From NCBI GenBank assembly GCA_021521415.1, contig JAIQDT010000231.1, positions 930,001 through 994,000 of the forward strand: a DNA stretch of 64,000 nt, given 5' to 3'. Position numbers and translations under genes: made by a program. The stretch comes from Bidens hawaiensis (taxonomy: Eukaryota; Streptophyta; Magnoliopsida; Asterales; Asteraceae). A model generated the notes under the pieces. It worked only from the letters and a program-made list of their open reading frames with translations, did no database searches and was not told the DNA's origin. Positions 35,251-48,376 of this stretch are shown here, piece by piece; position 1 is the stretch's first letter, and every line of letters starts with the position of its first letter.

Positions 35251-37201
35251 ATTATACACACATATATATTTGTTAATTTATTTGTATTAGATGTGATATA
35301 ATAAATGAGTTAGGTGGGTTATATGCCAACTCTCCTGTTTATACATTTAAATTAAAAGTTGAACGAGTTAGTTGAAACCTTGCTCAATCTTAGATATAAA
35401 TAGAACTCATTTGCATAGTTTTACTAAACTTGACTTGGAAATTAAGATATACATGTGTATCTCATAAATTATGGATAATATCCTATTACTTTCCCTTTTA
35501 AAACCATCATATCCTTGTCTAAGATAAGTTAACTATGTTGGGGTTGGTGATCTCAGAAAGTTAAAATATAAATAGCCACACACAGGAGAAGGTGGTGCTG
35601 CGATGATAACATACTACAACGATGGAATTGGTGGTCTCGGAATACATAATGAGATCCTTGTGTTCCGATACCATTATTTCTTGATCTCAAATTGCTAGGT
35701 GTGGTTTGCATGGGACATGCTCAAAAGGATCAGGAGGACAAGCCATGTGATTCACATCGATAAGTTTTATGTAGTTTGATATGCCACCTTTGTAATGTTA
35801 AAAAAATACTTGCATGATTTTTGATTGAATAAATATTGGCTTGATTTTTGTAATTTAATATTGTGTATAGTATTTAGTATTTGGTTTAATTTTTGACAAG
35901 TTATGTTATAGATTGAAAATTATTTTGGTAAATAAATTTTTTTATACATAAATGTAAAATAAAAAGAAAAACATAAAAAAATTATTGAAACCAATTTTAC
36001 AACGGTTATTATAAAATTTCGGTTACTAAATCTGAATAGTTTACACCAGTTTTGACAACACAGTTGTATGATGTCAATTTGATTGAAATTTATATTAAAA
36101 TGATCATTTTAGAGAAAAATGATCACTAAAATTAATCTAAAATTAATCTCTCAATAAATATTTGCATGATCACATTAATCTAAAACTAAAATTAAACTAC
36201 TATAAATGATCACATTCACTCAATAAATATTTGCATATTTTTCTCTAAAATTAATCTCTCCACAAAAAAAACTCTATGTTATGGCAAATTTAGATCTTAT
36301 GTATTTTGAAAATATTCAAATGGTGAATTTGGTATCAAATTCATCAACAGGAAAAAGAGAATATCTAAGAACCCTAGGCAGGTAATAGCAATGTGCTTAG
36401 AGACTTTGTTGAGATAGATGTACAACAACGGGGGGTGACTTGTTATAGAAAATTTAAAGCCTCTTATGAGCATATGCAACTAATCCGTCACTGGTTCCCG
36501 ATCACAATGATGATGAGGTTGAAGTTGAAGTGAATCTAGCCACGATCACAATGTGGAAATGGAATGAAGATACGTGAAAGTGATCGTGATTAAATCGGAC
36601 AACTCATTCAAATTCAACCATCGTGACGATATTGTTGTTAAAACTTAGGAAACCGTTGTATATAATTATTTAAATCTTTTTAATCAATTTACACTGGTTT
36701 TGATTATTTTATAAATAAGACTGTTATTTATAATTTGTATCATATACACCATTTAAATTTTGTGATTGTGTTATAATCTATTCGCACTACCAAAATTTAT
36801 TAATTTCCTGACATAATGTTTACATTTTCACCAAAAATATTTTGAATTGATTTTGACAATCACATTTGTCTGCTCGCTTACCTCCCACCTCATGAAAGTA
36901 AATAACAGTTATAAATGAGGCACATGTTTTAAAGACTATATATTCATCAAATATGTATTCCTTTTCAAGAGAATCCAATAAATCTATTTTAGCATGTCTC
37001 TCCCTATAAGTTTGTTTAAACAAAATTAACTTTGTTTGTGTGCATGTGCGTGTAATTAAAGATAGTCTAACCAATGTTTTATTTGCGTTTGGAAAACAGA
37101 TTCTCATTTAATCTTTTGGCCAAAGTTGTATGAGATTGACATCATTAGTTAAGGTATAAGAATATTTTTAAGTTAAATATATATTTGTAAATTATTTAAT
37201 T
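35251..37201. other. AT-rich DNA without a recognisable gene
   Basis: A local duplication of TCACTCAATAAATATTTGCAT is seen around 36150-36250. Phrases like those of CACTA subterminal repeats (ACACTGGTTTTGA, AACCGTTGTA) occur at 36640-36760, without a clear element end. Confidence 0.4.
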
Positions 37202-37210
37202 TAATTTTAT

Positions 37211-38609
37211 GACAGAGTTACAGAAATTGTCCTTTATCTTTCACCCAAATTTCACTCGTTGTCCCTGATCTTCAGAATTGATCTTTTTTTCCTTTACGTT
37301 TCAAAATCCTTCGGCGTTTGTCATTTTCGTCTAACCCGGTTAAAAATCTTCATTAAGTCAGGTTACATGCATCCCATGTGAGGGTACTATTGTCTTTTCA
37401 CAATCTAATGCTAAATATGTAATTTTTTTATATAAAAAAATAAAACCTAGTAATCCACCCATCGTCCCCCTCTCCCAGCCACCACCGCCTCTGCCACCTC
37501 CACCATCGCCTCCACCACCATCGGCACCGCCGCAGCCCATTAATTGTCTTCCGGACAAATTAAAACCCTAATCGAAGCTCGTTCATCGTCTTCCGGCCAA
37601 ATCGAAACCATAATCAAAGTCCGGTCATCCTATTCCGGCCAACTCGAAGTCCGTTCATCTTATTCCGGCCAAATCGGAACCCCAATCGAGCCCGTTCGCA
37701 GTCTTTCAATCAAATAAAGATAGAGAGATGCAATCGAGCAAGAAAGACAATGAATCTCGGTTCTAGTGGAGCTTCCGACGGCTATGGTGGCGATGTTTAT
37801 GGTGGAGCTTCTTGAATTACGGCCCATTCATCGTATTATGGTGGCAAGGATATGGTGGAACTTCCATCATGACGGTCGTATAACGGTTACAGTTTACTTC
37901 ACGCTTTTGGCACCAAAATCGGCGGTTCGACTTTTAACTCGGCCGGTCACCGGTTCAGTGCTGCGGATTTGTTAAACGACGCCGTAAAGAAAACATTAAA
38001 GTCGGTGTTTACTTTGTTAATCAGGTTAATTTGGCGAGGTGTGTGAATGGGACGAGGAGGATTGGGGAAATGTTTGTGTTTGATTCTTGTGTTGTTTGTT
38101 GGGTTGTTTTGAGTTTGAATGATAATTTGGTGGTTTATGAATTTTTCAGGCATATGGGATTGAAGATTTTGAGGGAGACGGTGGGTGGAGGTGGAAGACT
38201 GTGACGGGGATGCAGGGGTGAGATGGTGGCTACTGGAGGTGGGTGGAAGTTGGACGGTGGTACTGGAAGGTTGGGCTATGTCGGAGAAGACGGCGGTTTT
38301 CTTTGTCGGAGAAGACGATGGCAGTGGTGGCTGTCGGAGGTTGGTAGAGGAGGAGGAGGAGGAGGCGGAAGAAGAAGGATAGAGAAAGAATTAAATATAT
38401 ATTTTTCAATTTAATAGGTAAAATGACCAATTTTCCCTCATGTGAAAGGCACGTGACCTGACTTAACGAAGATTTTTAACCGGGTTAGGCGAAAATGACA
38501 AATGCTGAAGGATTTTGAAACGTAAATGACAAAAAAGATCAATTTTGAAGATCAGTGACAACGAGTGAAATTTGAGTGAAAAATAAAGGACAATTTCTGT
38601 AATTCTGTC
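37211..38609. mobile_element. MULE with about 185 bp TIRs and 9 bp target duplication
   Basis: The left end starts GACAGAGTTACAGAAATTG and the right end is its complement (CAATTTCTGTAATTCTGTC). Similarity extends about 185 bp with matching ACGTTTCAAAATCCTTC and CCCGGTTAAAAATCTTC blocks. TAATTTTAT is duplicated perfectly at 37202-37210 and 38610-38618. Nine bases is the Mutator hallmark. The interior is GC-richer (37450-38380), codon-like and without transposase. It may be captured host sequence, but I do not recognise the source. Confidence 0.9.
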
Positions 38610-38936
38610 TAATTTTATTGATAAAATAAGTAGGAATCTTTTAAAATACCCAATGATTTAAAGATATGATACTAGTTTGAATGGAATGGTTTGAAGATAA
38701 GAGTTACATTCAAAGAGTTTGATGTATTTATACTAGATTACTAGATACTTTGTTTATTTAAAAATATAATTATTATTTTTATGCACATGATTTAAATTAT
38801 AATGAAACATCTTCACAAGTTTTATAAGCTACAGATACTCATTACTATACATGCTTATTTCTTTTTCAGATTACAATATTGATATAGAAAATATAATTCT
38901 TTTTCAAAAGATGAATTTTGATGAAGGGACTAATAA

Positions 38937-39434
38937 TGTAGCAATTATTGTTATTGCACAGAGTTGGTATCCCTAGCTGTTCGAATAGGCTAAGGGTAGT
39001 GTATTCTTTATATTAATGTATAAAGGCTCATTCGCTAAGCATGTTTAGCGAATGTGCCTCATTCGTTAAAGACTAGGGCTATTCATTAAGTTAGGAGCCC
39101 ATTCGTTAAGGTATACTCATTCGCTAAGCATGTTTAGCGAATGGGCTATGAAAACAGCTTATTCGTTAGTACAGTTAACGAATGAGGCATCTCATTCGTT
39201 ACTACAGTTCTAACAAATGAGACATGCCTATAAATAGGGCTTCCATAGTAGGCTTGCATAGAGATCCGTTCCATAATTTATCCTCCTACTGTTACCATGC
39301 CAGATTTTCTCCATAATGTATTCATTCTCTAATGTATTGATCAATAAAGTATTACGTTAATGTATCAACACGAATCACGTATCGGTATTGAGACTAGATT
39401 CCTGGCTCGTAAACGTTCCTGTAACGTATTTACA
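38937..39434 (+). repeat. Solo LTR-like sequence with four tandem hairpins
   Basis: It starts TGTAG and ends TTTACA. A TATAAATAGG box lies at about 39228 and an AATAAAG signal at about 39344, the layout of a copia LTR. Between 39029 and 39220 are perfect or near-perfect hairpins with stem CATTCGCTAA and loop GCATGT (39029-39054 and 39118-39143), then two variants. No matching 5 bp target duplication is evident, so the boundaries are tentative. Confidence 0.45.
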
Positions 39435-39879
39435 ATTATATGAAAAGCTAGGATTTCAGATTTGGTAAGTAGTTTCTATATTTTTCATTATTGACTTGTA
39501 ATTTCTTTTATTCTTTGCATTTTTAACATTTCTGCTTAATTTCATACTCGCCACAATAAAAAGTTAGATTGTGTAAGTGATTTGATTATACTTTTTTGAT
39601 TACTTCATAACTTGTGAATTGTGGTATAACTTTATCTGATTAACTATTATAGAACTATTATAGATGATGAACCTTATCATGCCCATTCTCTTTCATCAAT
39701 TCAAGATTTTGTAAAGCTACTTTATATTTAATTTGGTATATATATCAGTATGATTATATTAGTTTTGTACGTAAATGAAATATGTATATTGAAATTTGTA
39801 TTCTGATGGATGAAAAAATATTTGTATTATATGTTGTCATTGTACATACCTGCTGTAAATAATAAGCCCGTTTTATTTA

Positions 39880-40343
39880 GTTCATAGAAAACAAACGGCG
39901 CACAACCTTTTGTAATGGTTGTAAATACTTATAAACATCGGTTTTGGGCTAGTTGCAATTGGTTGTAAATATTTTTAAACACTAGTTGTAGGACCGTTGT
40001 AAAAGGGTATTAACACCGGTTGTAATGCGTTGTTAAAATTTCTAAACACTAGTTAGTTGGTCGTTCTAATTGTTTCTCAACTATCTCAATGTTCCGTTGT
40101 ATTTAGTACTATACAACAGTTTTTTAATGTTGTAAATTACAGCTATATACACCGGCTAGAGGCCCGTTGTAAATTTTTAGTACCACCGTTAAGTGCTAGC
40201 TACCATTTAGATATAATACACCGTTTGTTGAACAGTTTAAAATATCATATTTCGTTTGTTTCAAAGCAAGATATATAACGGGTTTTAGACCATTTCAAAA
40301 ATCCTAAATAACCATTTTAAAATGGCCAATTTTTGTACTGGTG
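39880..40343. repeat. Possible CACTA-type right end with subterminal repeats
   Basis: Repeated motifs AACACTAGTTG, ACCGGTTGTAA and GGCCCGTTGTAAA precede TTTTGTACTGGTG at about 40331-40343. The complement CACCAGTACAAAA resembles CACTA termini. I could not find a convincing left end. Confidence 0.35.
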
Positions 40344-40715
40344 TAACTAGCTCATCTACCCACCACTGCTAGTCCGTCATTGACCACCCAGGTCACCACT
40401 GTTGACCAAAGTACGTGTTTTTTCAATATCAGCAAGAACCCTAATTTATAATTATAAATTTAGCCTTATATAGTTATATTTTATTTCAATATTTTGCAAT
40501 CTATTAACCAATTACGCCTCCTAAAAATGCTACTTCATTAATCATCGGTCAACCCTTAGTTATTACAGTACATGATTTTAATACTTTAGTTTTGCTATGT
40601 TTAATTTTATTATATTACTCAATGCTTAAGCGTATTAGTTTATATATTTTGTTACTCGTTAGTATCAGCTATTTTATTTTGGCACGGCTAAGGTATTTAG
40701 CTCAACGGAGACGAC

Positions 40716-41135
40716 TGTTGGTACATGATGTCAGTAGTTCAGTGTCTAGTGTCTGTAATCGAGTTAGTTGGATTTGTATTTTGTATTAAGCGAAGTTCTC
40801 ACAAGTTCGCTGATATAGGCGAACTTGTGGAACAAGCGAAGTTAGGGACAACTTCGCCTAAACATGTTAGGCGAAGTTGTCGTCTGTTATAAGTTTAGGT
40901 TACGGCAGGTTTTGCATAAGTATTGTACGAGTTGTTTACGAGTTGTTTAGAGTTTGTGTAATCGGTGATCAGTGAATCACGTGTTTCCAGTTGCAATACA
41001 ACGTGTCTTTGTTTATTGTAACGTGTGTTTGATCGTGTTAACGTATATCGTCTTCTACGCTCGTATTGTCTTACGTAGGGATTCCGCACCTACGTAGAAC
41101 GAGATATTCCGTGTAGATCCGGCTGGGAACCTACA
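40716..41135 (+). repeat. Copia 5' LTR
   Basis: TGTTGG to CCTACA. Two perfect hairpins: CACAAGTTCGC with an 8 nt loop (40800-40829), and a 15 bp stem GACAACTTCGCCTAA with loop ACATG (40847-40881). Confidence 0.95.
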
Positions 41136-41137
41136 AT

Positions 41138-41149
41138 TGGTATCAGAGC
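41138..41149 (+). other. Copia primer binding site
   Basis: TGGTATCAGAGC lies two bases after the LTR end, complementary to initiator tRNA-Met. Confidence 0.9.
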
Positions 41150-41338
41150 TTTTGCTCGTGATTGTGTGGTTCGGGATTATCACGCGGGTGTAGAAATCGT
41201 TCCGTTCGACTATTCGCGGGACGAGTTTACCGAGTTTTTGTGTCCTACTCACCTCCCACCATCAAAAACAACCCATTACACCTTCGCATACCTCGCAAAA
41301 CGTCAAAATCAAACCTGCAAAATCATCGTGTTCATCAG

Positions 41339-41545
41339 GCGAAGTTGCTGCTACTGTTTGTAGGGTTTAGGCGAAGATATAAGGTTAAGCGAAGTTATCC
41401 ACAACTTCGCCTACCTCACAAGTTCGCTTAACTTAAGCGAAGTTATCCACAACTTCGCCAAATCAGGCGAATTTAAAAAGGAGAGCGAAGTTAAGAATTT
41501 AAGCGAAGTTAAGACTTAAGCGAAGTTATCCACAACTTCGCCTAC
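41339..41545 (+). repeat. Hairpin cluster in the copia leader before gag
   Basis: GCGAAGTT and AACTTCGC occur about ten times in 200 bases. Three copies of GCGAAGTTATCCACAACTTCGC (8 bp stem, 6 nt loop) sit at about 41390, 41437 and 41520, ending 60 bases before the gag start. Confidence 0.9.
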
Positions 41546-41606
41546 AGTACTGTTAAGGATAAAATTTTTATTTTTCGGGTTTCTTTGTGTTTTCGTTTCG
41601 TAAAAG

Positions 41607-44225
41607 ATGACTTCGATAAATATTACGGAACTGGTGAAGATAGAAGTGGAAGCAGGTTCAGCTACTAAGGCACCGAAAATGCTTAAGGGTACCGATTTTG
41701 TGGCTTGGAAAGATCGGTTTGAGCAGTATGTTAAATATCAAGATGCTAAGATGTGGGTGTGCATTCAAGATGGATACATTCCACCAACTGCTTTGTATGA
41801 GGGTCGTGAACAGATTAAGAAATACAACAAGATGGAAGAGGAAGAAAAGAAGATGTATGAGGCTGAAAGCAAAGCTCATGCTGCAATAACAATGGCTCTT
41901 CCACAAGAGATTCTTCACACCTTCAGGAAGTATAAAACCGCTAGAGAGTTATGGGAAGCGCTTGAAAACCGATTTGAAGGTAATGTGGGGATACGTGCAT
42001 CCAAGATTAAACTACTCAAAACCCAATTCTCAGTGTTCAAGTACTTGAAGAATGAATCACTTGATGATATCATCACGAGATATTATCACCTGATGACCGA
42101 ACTCAGCAATTATTCCATTGCTTACAAAGAAGAGGAGATCGTAGAAAAACTTCTTGATGCTCTCCCACCGAAATGGGAGATGTACACTGTCTTGATGAGA
42201 GAAGATAAAGAGTTTGCCAACTATGACTTGGAAACAGCAGTCAACAAACTACGAACTTTTGAACTTAACATGGTTCGAAAAGAGACACCAACTGATCAGG
42301 TTCAAGATCCGGGAATGTATGGTGCGAAAGTTAATTCAAATTCAAGTTCGAAGTCAGAATCATCTGCTTACTACTCCAAGGGAGACTCGGGCGCTAACTC
42401 AACACATGAAGGTCATGTAACTCTCAACATGGATGGTGATGTGTGTTTCGTAGCTGGTGGAACAAATGCTTCTAAACCTCAAACAACCAAGGGTAGTTTC
42501 TCTTCAAGTGTTCCTAACAACAACTACTCTAAGATGCCCATGAGTGTTAAATCTGCTGAACAGCAGTTTGCTCTCTATGCATCTTTCATTACTTCGTACG
42601 AAAATTACATTAAAGGTAAGATTGTTGACCCTGCAATTTTAGACGAAGACTATGATCAGATCGATGCTGATGATCTGGAAGAGATGGATCTGCAGTGGCA
42701 GATGGCGATGATTGTAAGAAGGGTTAAAAGGTTTATGAAGAAGACTGGTAGAAAGTTTGTTGGTGAAAGACCAGGTTTTGATAAGTCAAAGGTGCGGTGT
42801 TATAACTGTCAACAGAATGGACACTTTACTAAAGAGTGCACAAATGAACGTGTAGAACGCAGTCAGAACAGGTCTACACAACAGAGTGGTGGTAGTGAGA
42901 ATAGGGCGATGATATCTAGACAGAACGGAGAATACAATTGGAATTTGCATGTTGAGGAAGTGTTCGAACAGGCCAATTTGGCGAACATCGAAACTGCAGA
43001 AAGTGAGAAAGTGACTGGAGAAAATCAAGCTTACATGGCAGAAGTGACAGATCAGCTCTCCGAGGTAAGTACTAAACTCCCGTGTACGAAATGTGAAAAT
43101 CTGTCTGAACAATTGAAAACAATAACTGATCAGTTTGTTAGTTTGGATGCTCAATTTAAAACATTAAAAGAAGATCATCATTACACTAAAGCTAGAGAAA
43201 ATAGTTACAAGGTAAAAATAAAAGCTAGTGAGAAAGATATCAGAAGTCTTAAAGCCAGTCTAGCTGAAAAAATACAAGTAATTGATCTTAGCTATGAAGT
43301 GTTAGAAGAGAAAACCAAACTAATTGCTGAAAGGGATAAACAGATAGCTGATCACCAGGTGAAAGTGGTGGAACTAAACAGAAAACTTGAGCATTTTAGA
43401 AATTCCTCCGCTATACTTGATCACCTCGTTAGTGATCAACGTTCCCCAGTTAAAAGGGGAGGAATTGGATATAATGAAGTTCCACCACCTTATAATCATA
43501 ACTACACTTATGATCCTAGTAATCAGAAATCTGTTGATGTTGAAATTGGTCAGACAGTTCCTGTTAAGGTTACGATTAAAGATCCAGAAGTTAGTAAAGG
43601 CGAAACAAGTAAGCCTGTTTCTAATGTTAAGATTTCTGTTCCTAGTCCTGTCTCATCAAATTCGGACAAGACATCCGAGTCGAGTGAGACAAAGGTAGAG
43701 GAAGTGTTACTAAAATGTGGAGAGGAACATAAACCAACTGAAAAGAATTCTCCACTAAACCCGTATGTCCCACCATATGTTAGACAAACAGGCAGTAATA
43801 CTGCCTCAACATCTAAAACAACTATTGAGACGAAAGTTGAACACAGGAGTTGTTTCCGATGCAATCAATTAGGACACCTGATTGCTGATTGCCCTCTAAA
43901 GCAGAGATTCAGAGGTATGAGGCCTTCGAAAACTGAGAATAGAACTAACAGTAATCACTATAATGGTAAAAATGAAAACTCATCAAAGTTCAGACATTGG
44001 ACTAATCCAAGTTTTCAAAGAAATCGATCTCAGTTTTTCCCTGTTAACAACCAAACCATTAGTAATAATTCATTTAATTCACGAAGGTTTGGATGGCCTC
44101 ATAGTCAATTTACAAGAAGGTTTTCTTTTAGGACTTACAGAAATCATTCTAATACTAACTTTGGACAGCCAAAGTACGGGATGTATCGACCCAAGACCAA
44201 TAGGTCTTGGGTCCCCAGATTTTAA
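41607..44225 (+). CDS. gag: Copia gag, 872 residues, two zinc knuckles and a coiled coil
   Basis: The capsid-like N-terminal part (UBN2/DUF4219 type, with [11 protein letters not shown] near the start and [14 protein letters not shown]) forms the RNA particle. A first CCHC knuckle ([14 protein letters not shown]) lies near 42797. A long Lys/Glu-rich coiled-coil stretch follows (about 43040-43420), and a second knuckle ([14 protein letters not shown]) lies near 43855, with a basic Asn/Arg-rich tail. Two knuckles separated by a coiled coil and a length more than twice that of ordinary copia gag are the Sirevirus pattern. The ORF is intact. A TAA at 44223-44225 separates it from pol in the same frame; it could be read through or could be an inactivating change. 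Confidence 0.9.
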   Translation: MTSINITELVKIEVEAGSATKAPKMLKGTDFVAWKDRFEQYVKYQDAKMWVCIQDGYIPPTALYEGREQIKKYNKMEEEEKKMYEAESKAHAAITMALPQEILHTFRKYKTARELWEALENRFEGNVGIRASKIKLLKTQFSVFKYLKNESLDDIITRYYHLMTELSNYSIAYKEEEIVEKLLDALPPKWEMYTVLMREDKEFANYDLETAVNKLRTFELNMVRKETPTDQVQDPGMYGAKVNSNSSSKSESSAYYSKGDSGANSTHEGHVTLNMDGDVCFVAGGTNASKPQTTKGSFSSSVPNNNYSKMPMSVKSAEQQFALYASFITSYENYIKGKIVDPAILDEDYDQIDADDLEEMDLQWQMAMIVRRVKRFMKKTGRKFVGERPGFDKSKVRCYNCQQNGHFTKECTNERVERSQNRSTQQSGGSENRAMISRQNGEYNWNLHVEEVFEQANLANIETAESEKVTGENQAYMAEVTDQLSEVSTKLPCTKCENLSEQLKTITDQFVSLDAQFKTLKEDHHYTKARENSYKVKIKASEKDIRSLKASLAEKIQVIDLSYEVLEEKTKLIAERDKQIADHQVKVVELNRKLEHFRNSSAILDHLVSDQRSPVKRGGIGYNEVPPPYNHNYTYDPSNQKSVDVEIGQTVPVKVTIKDPEVSKGETSKPVSNVKISVPSPVSSNSDKTSESSETKVEEVLLKCGEEHKPTEKNSPLNPYVPPYVRQTGSNTASTSKTTIETKVEHRSCFRCNQLGHLIADCPLKQRFRGMRPSKTENRTNSNHYNGKNENSSKFRHWTNPSFQRNRSQFFPVNNQTISNNSFNSRRFGWPHSQFTRRFSFRTYRNHSNTNFGQPKYGMYRPKTNRSWVPRF

Positions 44226-44240
44226 TCCTCTGCTTTAATC

Positions 44241-47200
44241 GTGCAGGAACAGTTGAACAGGGCTGCAAACAATCTATGGGTTGTGGATAGCGGCTGTTCT
44301 CGGCACATTACGGGTAACAAGAATTTGTTACACGAATGGAAACCTGTTCAGGGAGGAAGAGTAAGTTTTGCCGGAGAGAGTGGTGGAAGGATTACTGGAA
44401 TTGGGACGGTGACTAATGGTAAAATGAAGTTAGAAAAGGTGAATTTCGTTGAAGAACTGAAGCATAATCTGCTGAGTGTATCGCAGATCGGTGACAAAGA
44501 TTACACTGTGCACTTTACCAAGAATGAAGCGATCGTATTGTATCCTGGTTTCAAGATACCAGAGGAATGGATAGTAATGAAGGCTCCAAGGGAAAAGAAT
44601 ACATATGTTATGGACATGAGGTCGACTGAGATGGCAACAGAAGAATCATGTCTTCTGTCAAAAGCAACTGAATCGGAGTCCGAGTTATGGCATTCGAAGA
44701 ATGGGGCATATTCATCTTCGAAAAATGAACTACATTGTCAAGAATGAGCTGGTGCTGGGTGTTCCCTTGAAAAATTTCAACTTTGAAGACCAATGCTTAT
44801 CGTGCAAAAAGGGAAAGCAACACAAGAAAGCTCATCACACCAAGAAGGTTAATTCAATAGTCAGTACCCTAGACCTACTTCACATGGATCTCTTCGGTCC
44901 CGTGAATGTAAAATGCCTAGGTGGAACATCATACTGCTTGGTGATAACTAATGATTTCTCTCGATATTCTTGGGTATATTTCCTGAAGTCAAAGGATGAA
45001 ACGGTTCAGATGGTAATAAATTTGATTACCAAGGTTGAGAATATAATGGAGAAACGGGTTAAATACATCAGGAGTGACAATGGGACAGAGTTCAAAAACT
45101 ATCAGATGGAGATCTTCTGCTTACAGAAAGGGATAGACCACCAGTACAGCGCCCCGTATACTCCACAACAAAATGGGGTGGCTGAGAGGAAGAACAAAAC
45201 GCTAATTGAGGGAGCCAGAACCATGCTGGCTGATTCGAAACTTCCTGTGGTGTTCTGGGCTGAAGCTGTCGCAACAGCATGTTATATCCTTAATAGAGTT
45301 TTAACTGTTAAAAGATTGAATAAAACATGTTATGAACTTATGCATGGGAGAAAGCCTAACTTGAATGGTCTCGAACCATTCGGGTCCCCGTGTTCGATAT
45401 TAAAGACGAACTCAAAATTTGGTGAAATAGCCGACGAATGTATTTTAGTCGGATATGTTGTTGGGACTCCCAACAGACGAGTCTTTAATCTATCGACCAG
45501 CAAGGTTGAGGTGGTGTGTAACACTGATATCACAGGTTACAAATCACCAATACCAAGCACGGGACCCGCTAGGGCTTTCGACTATGATAGGCTTTTTAAA
45601 TCTTTTAACATGCCTTACTTGGATTGTGCAGAAGTTGATGAGAGAATAGCTTCGAAGATGCTTTATGATGAGGAAGAAAATTTTGTGCAACGACCGCAGT
45701 ACGATGAATGTCAACCTTCCTCGTCAAATGCTGTCGATACCCCTGTTGCCTCTACAGAAGAGGAATTCTTCAATCCGTTTCACTCTCAACAACAATCACC
45801 CATTGATGAGCTACCTTCGAACCTGGAAGACAATCTGCAAGTCAGTTCGGTTCCGACTACGAGAGTTCACAAAAATCACCCTTTGGAGAACGTGATAGGT
45901 GATCTGTCCGACGGTGTACAAACAAGACAAAGCTTGAATGAGCACACCTGTGCTTACACAAGCATTAAAGATACAGGCATCATTAACGAATGCTTGTACA
46001 CCTGCTTCATCAGCCAGATTGAACCAAAGAACTATCAAATGGCTCTCAAGGACAGCTCGTGGGTCGAAGCCATGTAAGAAGAGTTAGCCCAGTTCAAGAA
46101 GATGGAGGTATGGAATTTGGTTGCAAAACCGAAGGATGTGCATGCGATTGGCACAAAATGGGTTTTCAAATGCAAGAGAGATGAAAAAGGGATAATTATC
46201 AGGAACAAAGCAAGGCTGGTTGTAAAAGGTTTTAATCAGCAAGAGGGGATCGACTACAATGAAGTGTTTGCTCCTGTGGCGAGATTGGAAGCGATTCGAT
46301 TGTTTTTGGCATTTGCTGCACACAAGGAGATGAAGGTATTCCAGTTAGACGTGAAAAGTGCGTTTCTTAACGGTAAAGTCGATGAGGTTGTGTACGTTGA
46401 GCAACCTCCGGGTTTTCCTGACCCAGACTTTCCTGATCACGTGTACAAGCTAAGTAAAGCGCTGTATGGGCTACATCAGGCCCCTTGTGCCTGGTACTCA
46501 ACTCTATCAGATTACTTGCTTGAGAATGAATTTGAAAGGGGAAAGATCGATAGCACACTGTTCTTTAAGAGAAAAGGAAGCGACTTTCTTCTGGTGCAAG
46601 TCTACGTGGACGACATCATCTTTGCTGCATCAAAAGTCGCCATGTGTCAGGAATTTGAAGCCGTCATGAAAAAGAGGTTTGAAATGAGTGCTATGGGTGA
46701 ACTAACTTTCTTTTTAGGACTGCAGGTTGATCAGAATAAAGATGGGATGTTCATTCATCAGACTAAATATGTCCATGACGTTCTCAAACGCTTCAAGATG
46801 GAGGACAGCACTCCATTTGATACTCCAGTTTGCGTCAACCATAAATTGGGTGTTGATTCAGAAGGTGATGCAGACATGGACCCCACCCAATATCGGGCAA
46901 TCATAGGTTCTTTAATGTACTTAACTGCTTCTAGACCTGATATTATATTTGCAGTTTGTCTTTGTGCTCGCTTTCAGGCAAACCCAAAGGAATCTCACTT
47001 GAAGGGTGTGAAGAGGATATTGCGATATCTCAAAGGCAAGCCTAAGCTAGGGTTGTGGTACACAAAAGGAGGAGACTTAGAGTTAGTCGCCTACACGGAT
47101 TCTGATTATGGAGGATGCAATCAGAACCGGAAGTCAACAACAAGTGGATGTCATTTTCTAGGAGGCAGATTAGTGTCATGGCAGTGCAAGAAGCAGACCT

Positions 47201-47550
47201 CAGTCGCCATTTCTACCTGTGAAGCAGAATACATGGCAGCATCGAACTGCTGCTCCCAGGTTCTTTGGATACAACAGCAATTGCGCGATTACGGTCTGAA
47301 TTTCACTCATACTCCTATTTGCATAGATAACACTGCTGCTATCTCAGTAACTAACAATCCCGTAAAGCATAGCAAAACTAAACACATTGACATCCGTCAT
47401 CATTTTATACGTGATTGTGCTGAGAAGAAATTGATTGTGCTCGAAAAGGTTGATTCGTTAAATAATTTCGCTGATTTGTTTACTAAAGCGTTTGACAAAA
47501 CTCGTTTTCAAAACCTTGTTGACCTGAATGGGATGATCAATCCCGAGTAA
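44241..47550 (+). pseudogene. pol: Copia pol: protease, integrase, RT, RNase H
   Basis: Protease DSGCSRHITG lies near 44285. The pre-integrase zinc region follows, with LWH near 44687 and CLSCKKGKQHKKAH near 44793. Integrase has HMDLFGP, RSDNGTEF and YTPQQNGVAERKN. RT has YVDDIIFA near 46603 and RNase H has YTDSDYGG near 47090. A one-base shift near 44696 moves the frame, and an in-frame TAA at 46075-46077 cuts between integrase and RT. The rest of the frame is open to 47550. Domain order and length are normal. Confidence 0.93.
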
Positions 47551-48306
47551 CCATGTTTTTCGTTTTGTCTTTGTAAAAAAAAAAACGTCACTATCGCTTA
47601 GAATTATGTCGGTTGCTTCAGTTTGAAGGACATATCTTCGGATATGTTTGGTCCTCATTTCTACCTGTAGAGTATGAGGATAGCCATTAACCAGATGACT
47701 GAAAGTGACCGGGGCGGTTTATAATGTGTTTTTATTCTTTCGCTAAAAATTAGTCGATCATACTTAGTTAGAAGGACACATACTCGTATGTGGTCGGTCC
47801 AGCTGATCCATTGGATCTTCAGGATAGCCGTTTACCTGAAGACTTCGACTTGATCGGGGCGATGGAAGTTAAAAAAAAAAAATTTTAAGGGAGATGAAAT
47901 TATTTTTCAAATCTACTACTTCGTAAGAAGTTCCTTTACTATGTTTAACAGAAAATTGATCCAACCTTGGAAAGTGATAGATATACTGATTCTGTGTGCT
48001 TAACTAGTGAAGTTATTAGGCCTAAAAGACTTTAGAACAGTCGTTGTATGTCATGGTAGCTTTTTATGGTGCGTAAAAGTAGAAGTGATACTAACTAAAT
48101 CTCCTCGATTTTACGTGGAAACTCCTTAAGAGTTGTGCATGTCTTCATATATATCTTTCCGAATGATAGGCAGAAAAGCGATTACCCAGTCATACACGAG
48201 CCCGTAAGTGTTCTGATTCCCGTGAAGAAGCATGTCAAGAAACTGCAGTGATCCAGATTCGGGACTTGCAGTTGTTTACGACTCTGAAACTGTGTAAATA
48301 CTTAAA

Positions 48307-48376
<70 letters not shown>

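Noticed and set aside
34925..35259. Tyr/Cys/Val/Met-rich ORFs on both strands
   Set aside because: They translate a compound (TACA)/(TGCA) microsatellite.
35998..36800. CACTA element between 32354 and 36800
   Set aside because: Only short subterminal-like phrases are seen and no matching CACTA ends or 3 bp duplication could be found.
37358..37558. Gly-rich minus-strand ORF in the MULE
   Set aside because: It is a (GGN)n-type low-complexity translation of a C-rich stretch, partly inside the TIR.
40790..40881. Heat-shock elements (GAAnnTTC) in the copia LTR
   Set aside because: The GAA and TTC blocks in GCGAAGTT..AACTTCGC do not have the two-base spacing of the HSE, so the repeats are better described as hairpins.
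43478..43492. PPPY motif in copia gag as a retroviral late domain
   Set aside because: A four-residue match in a Pro/Tyr-rich stretch is weak, and plants lack the Nedd4-type WW ligases that read it in animals.
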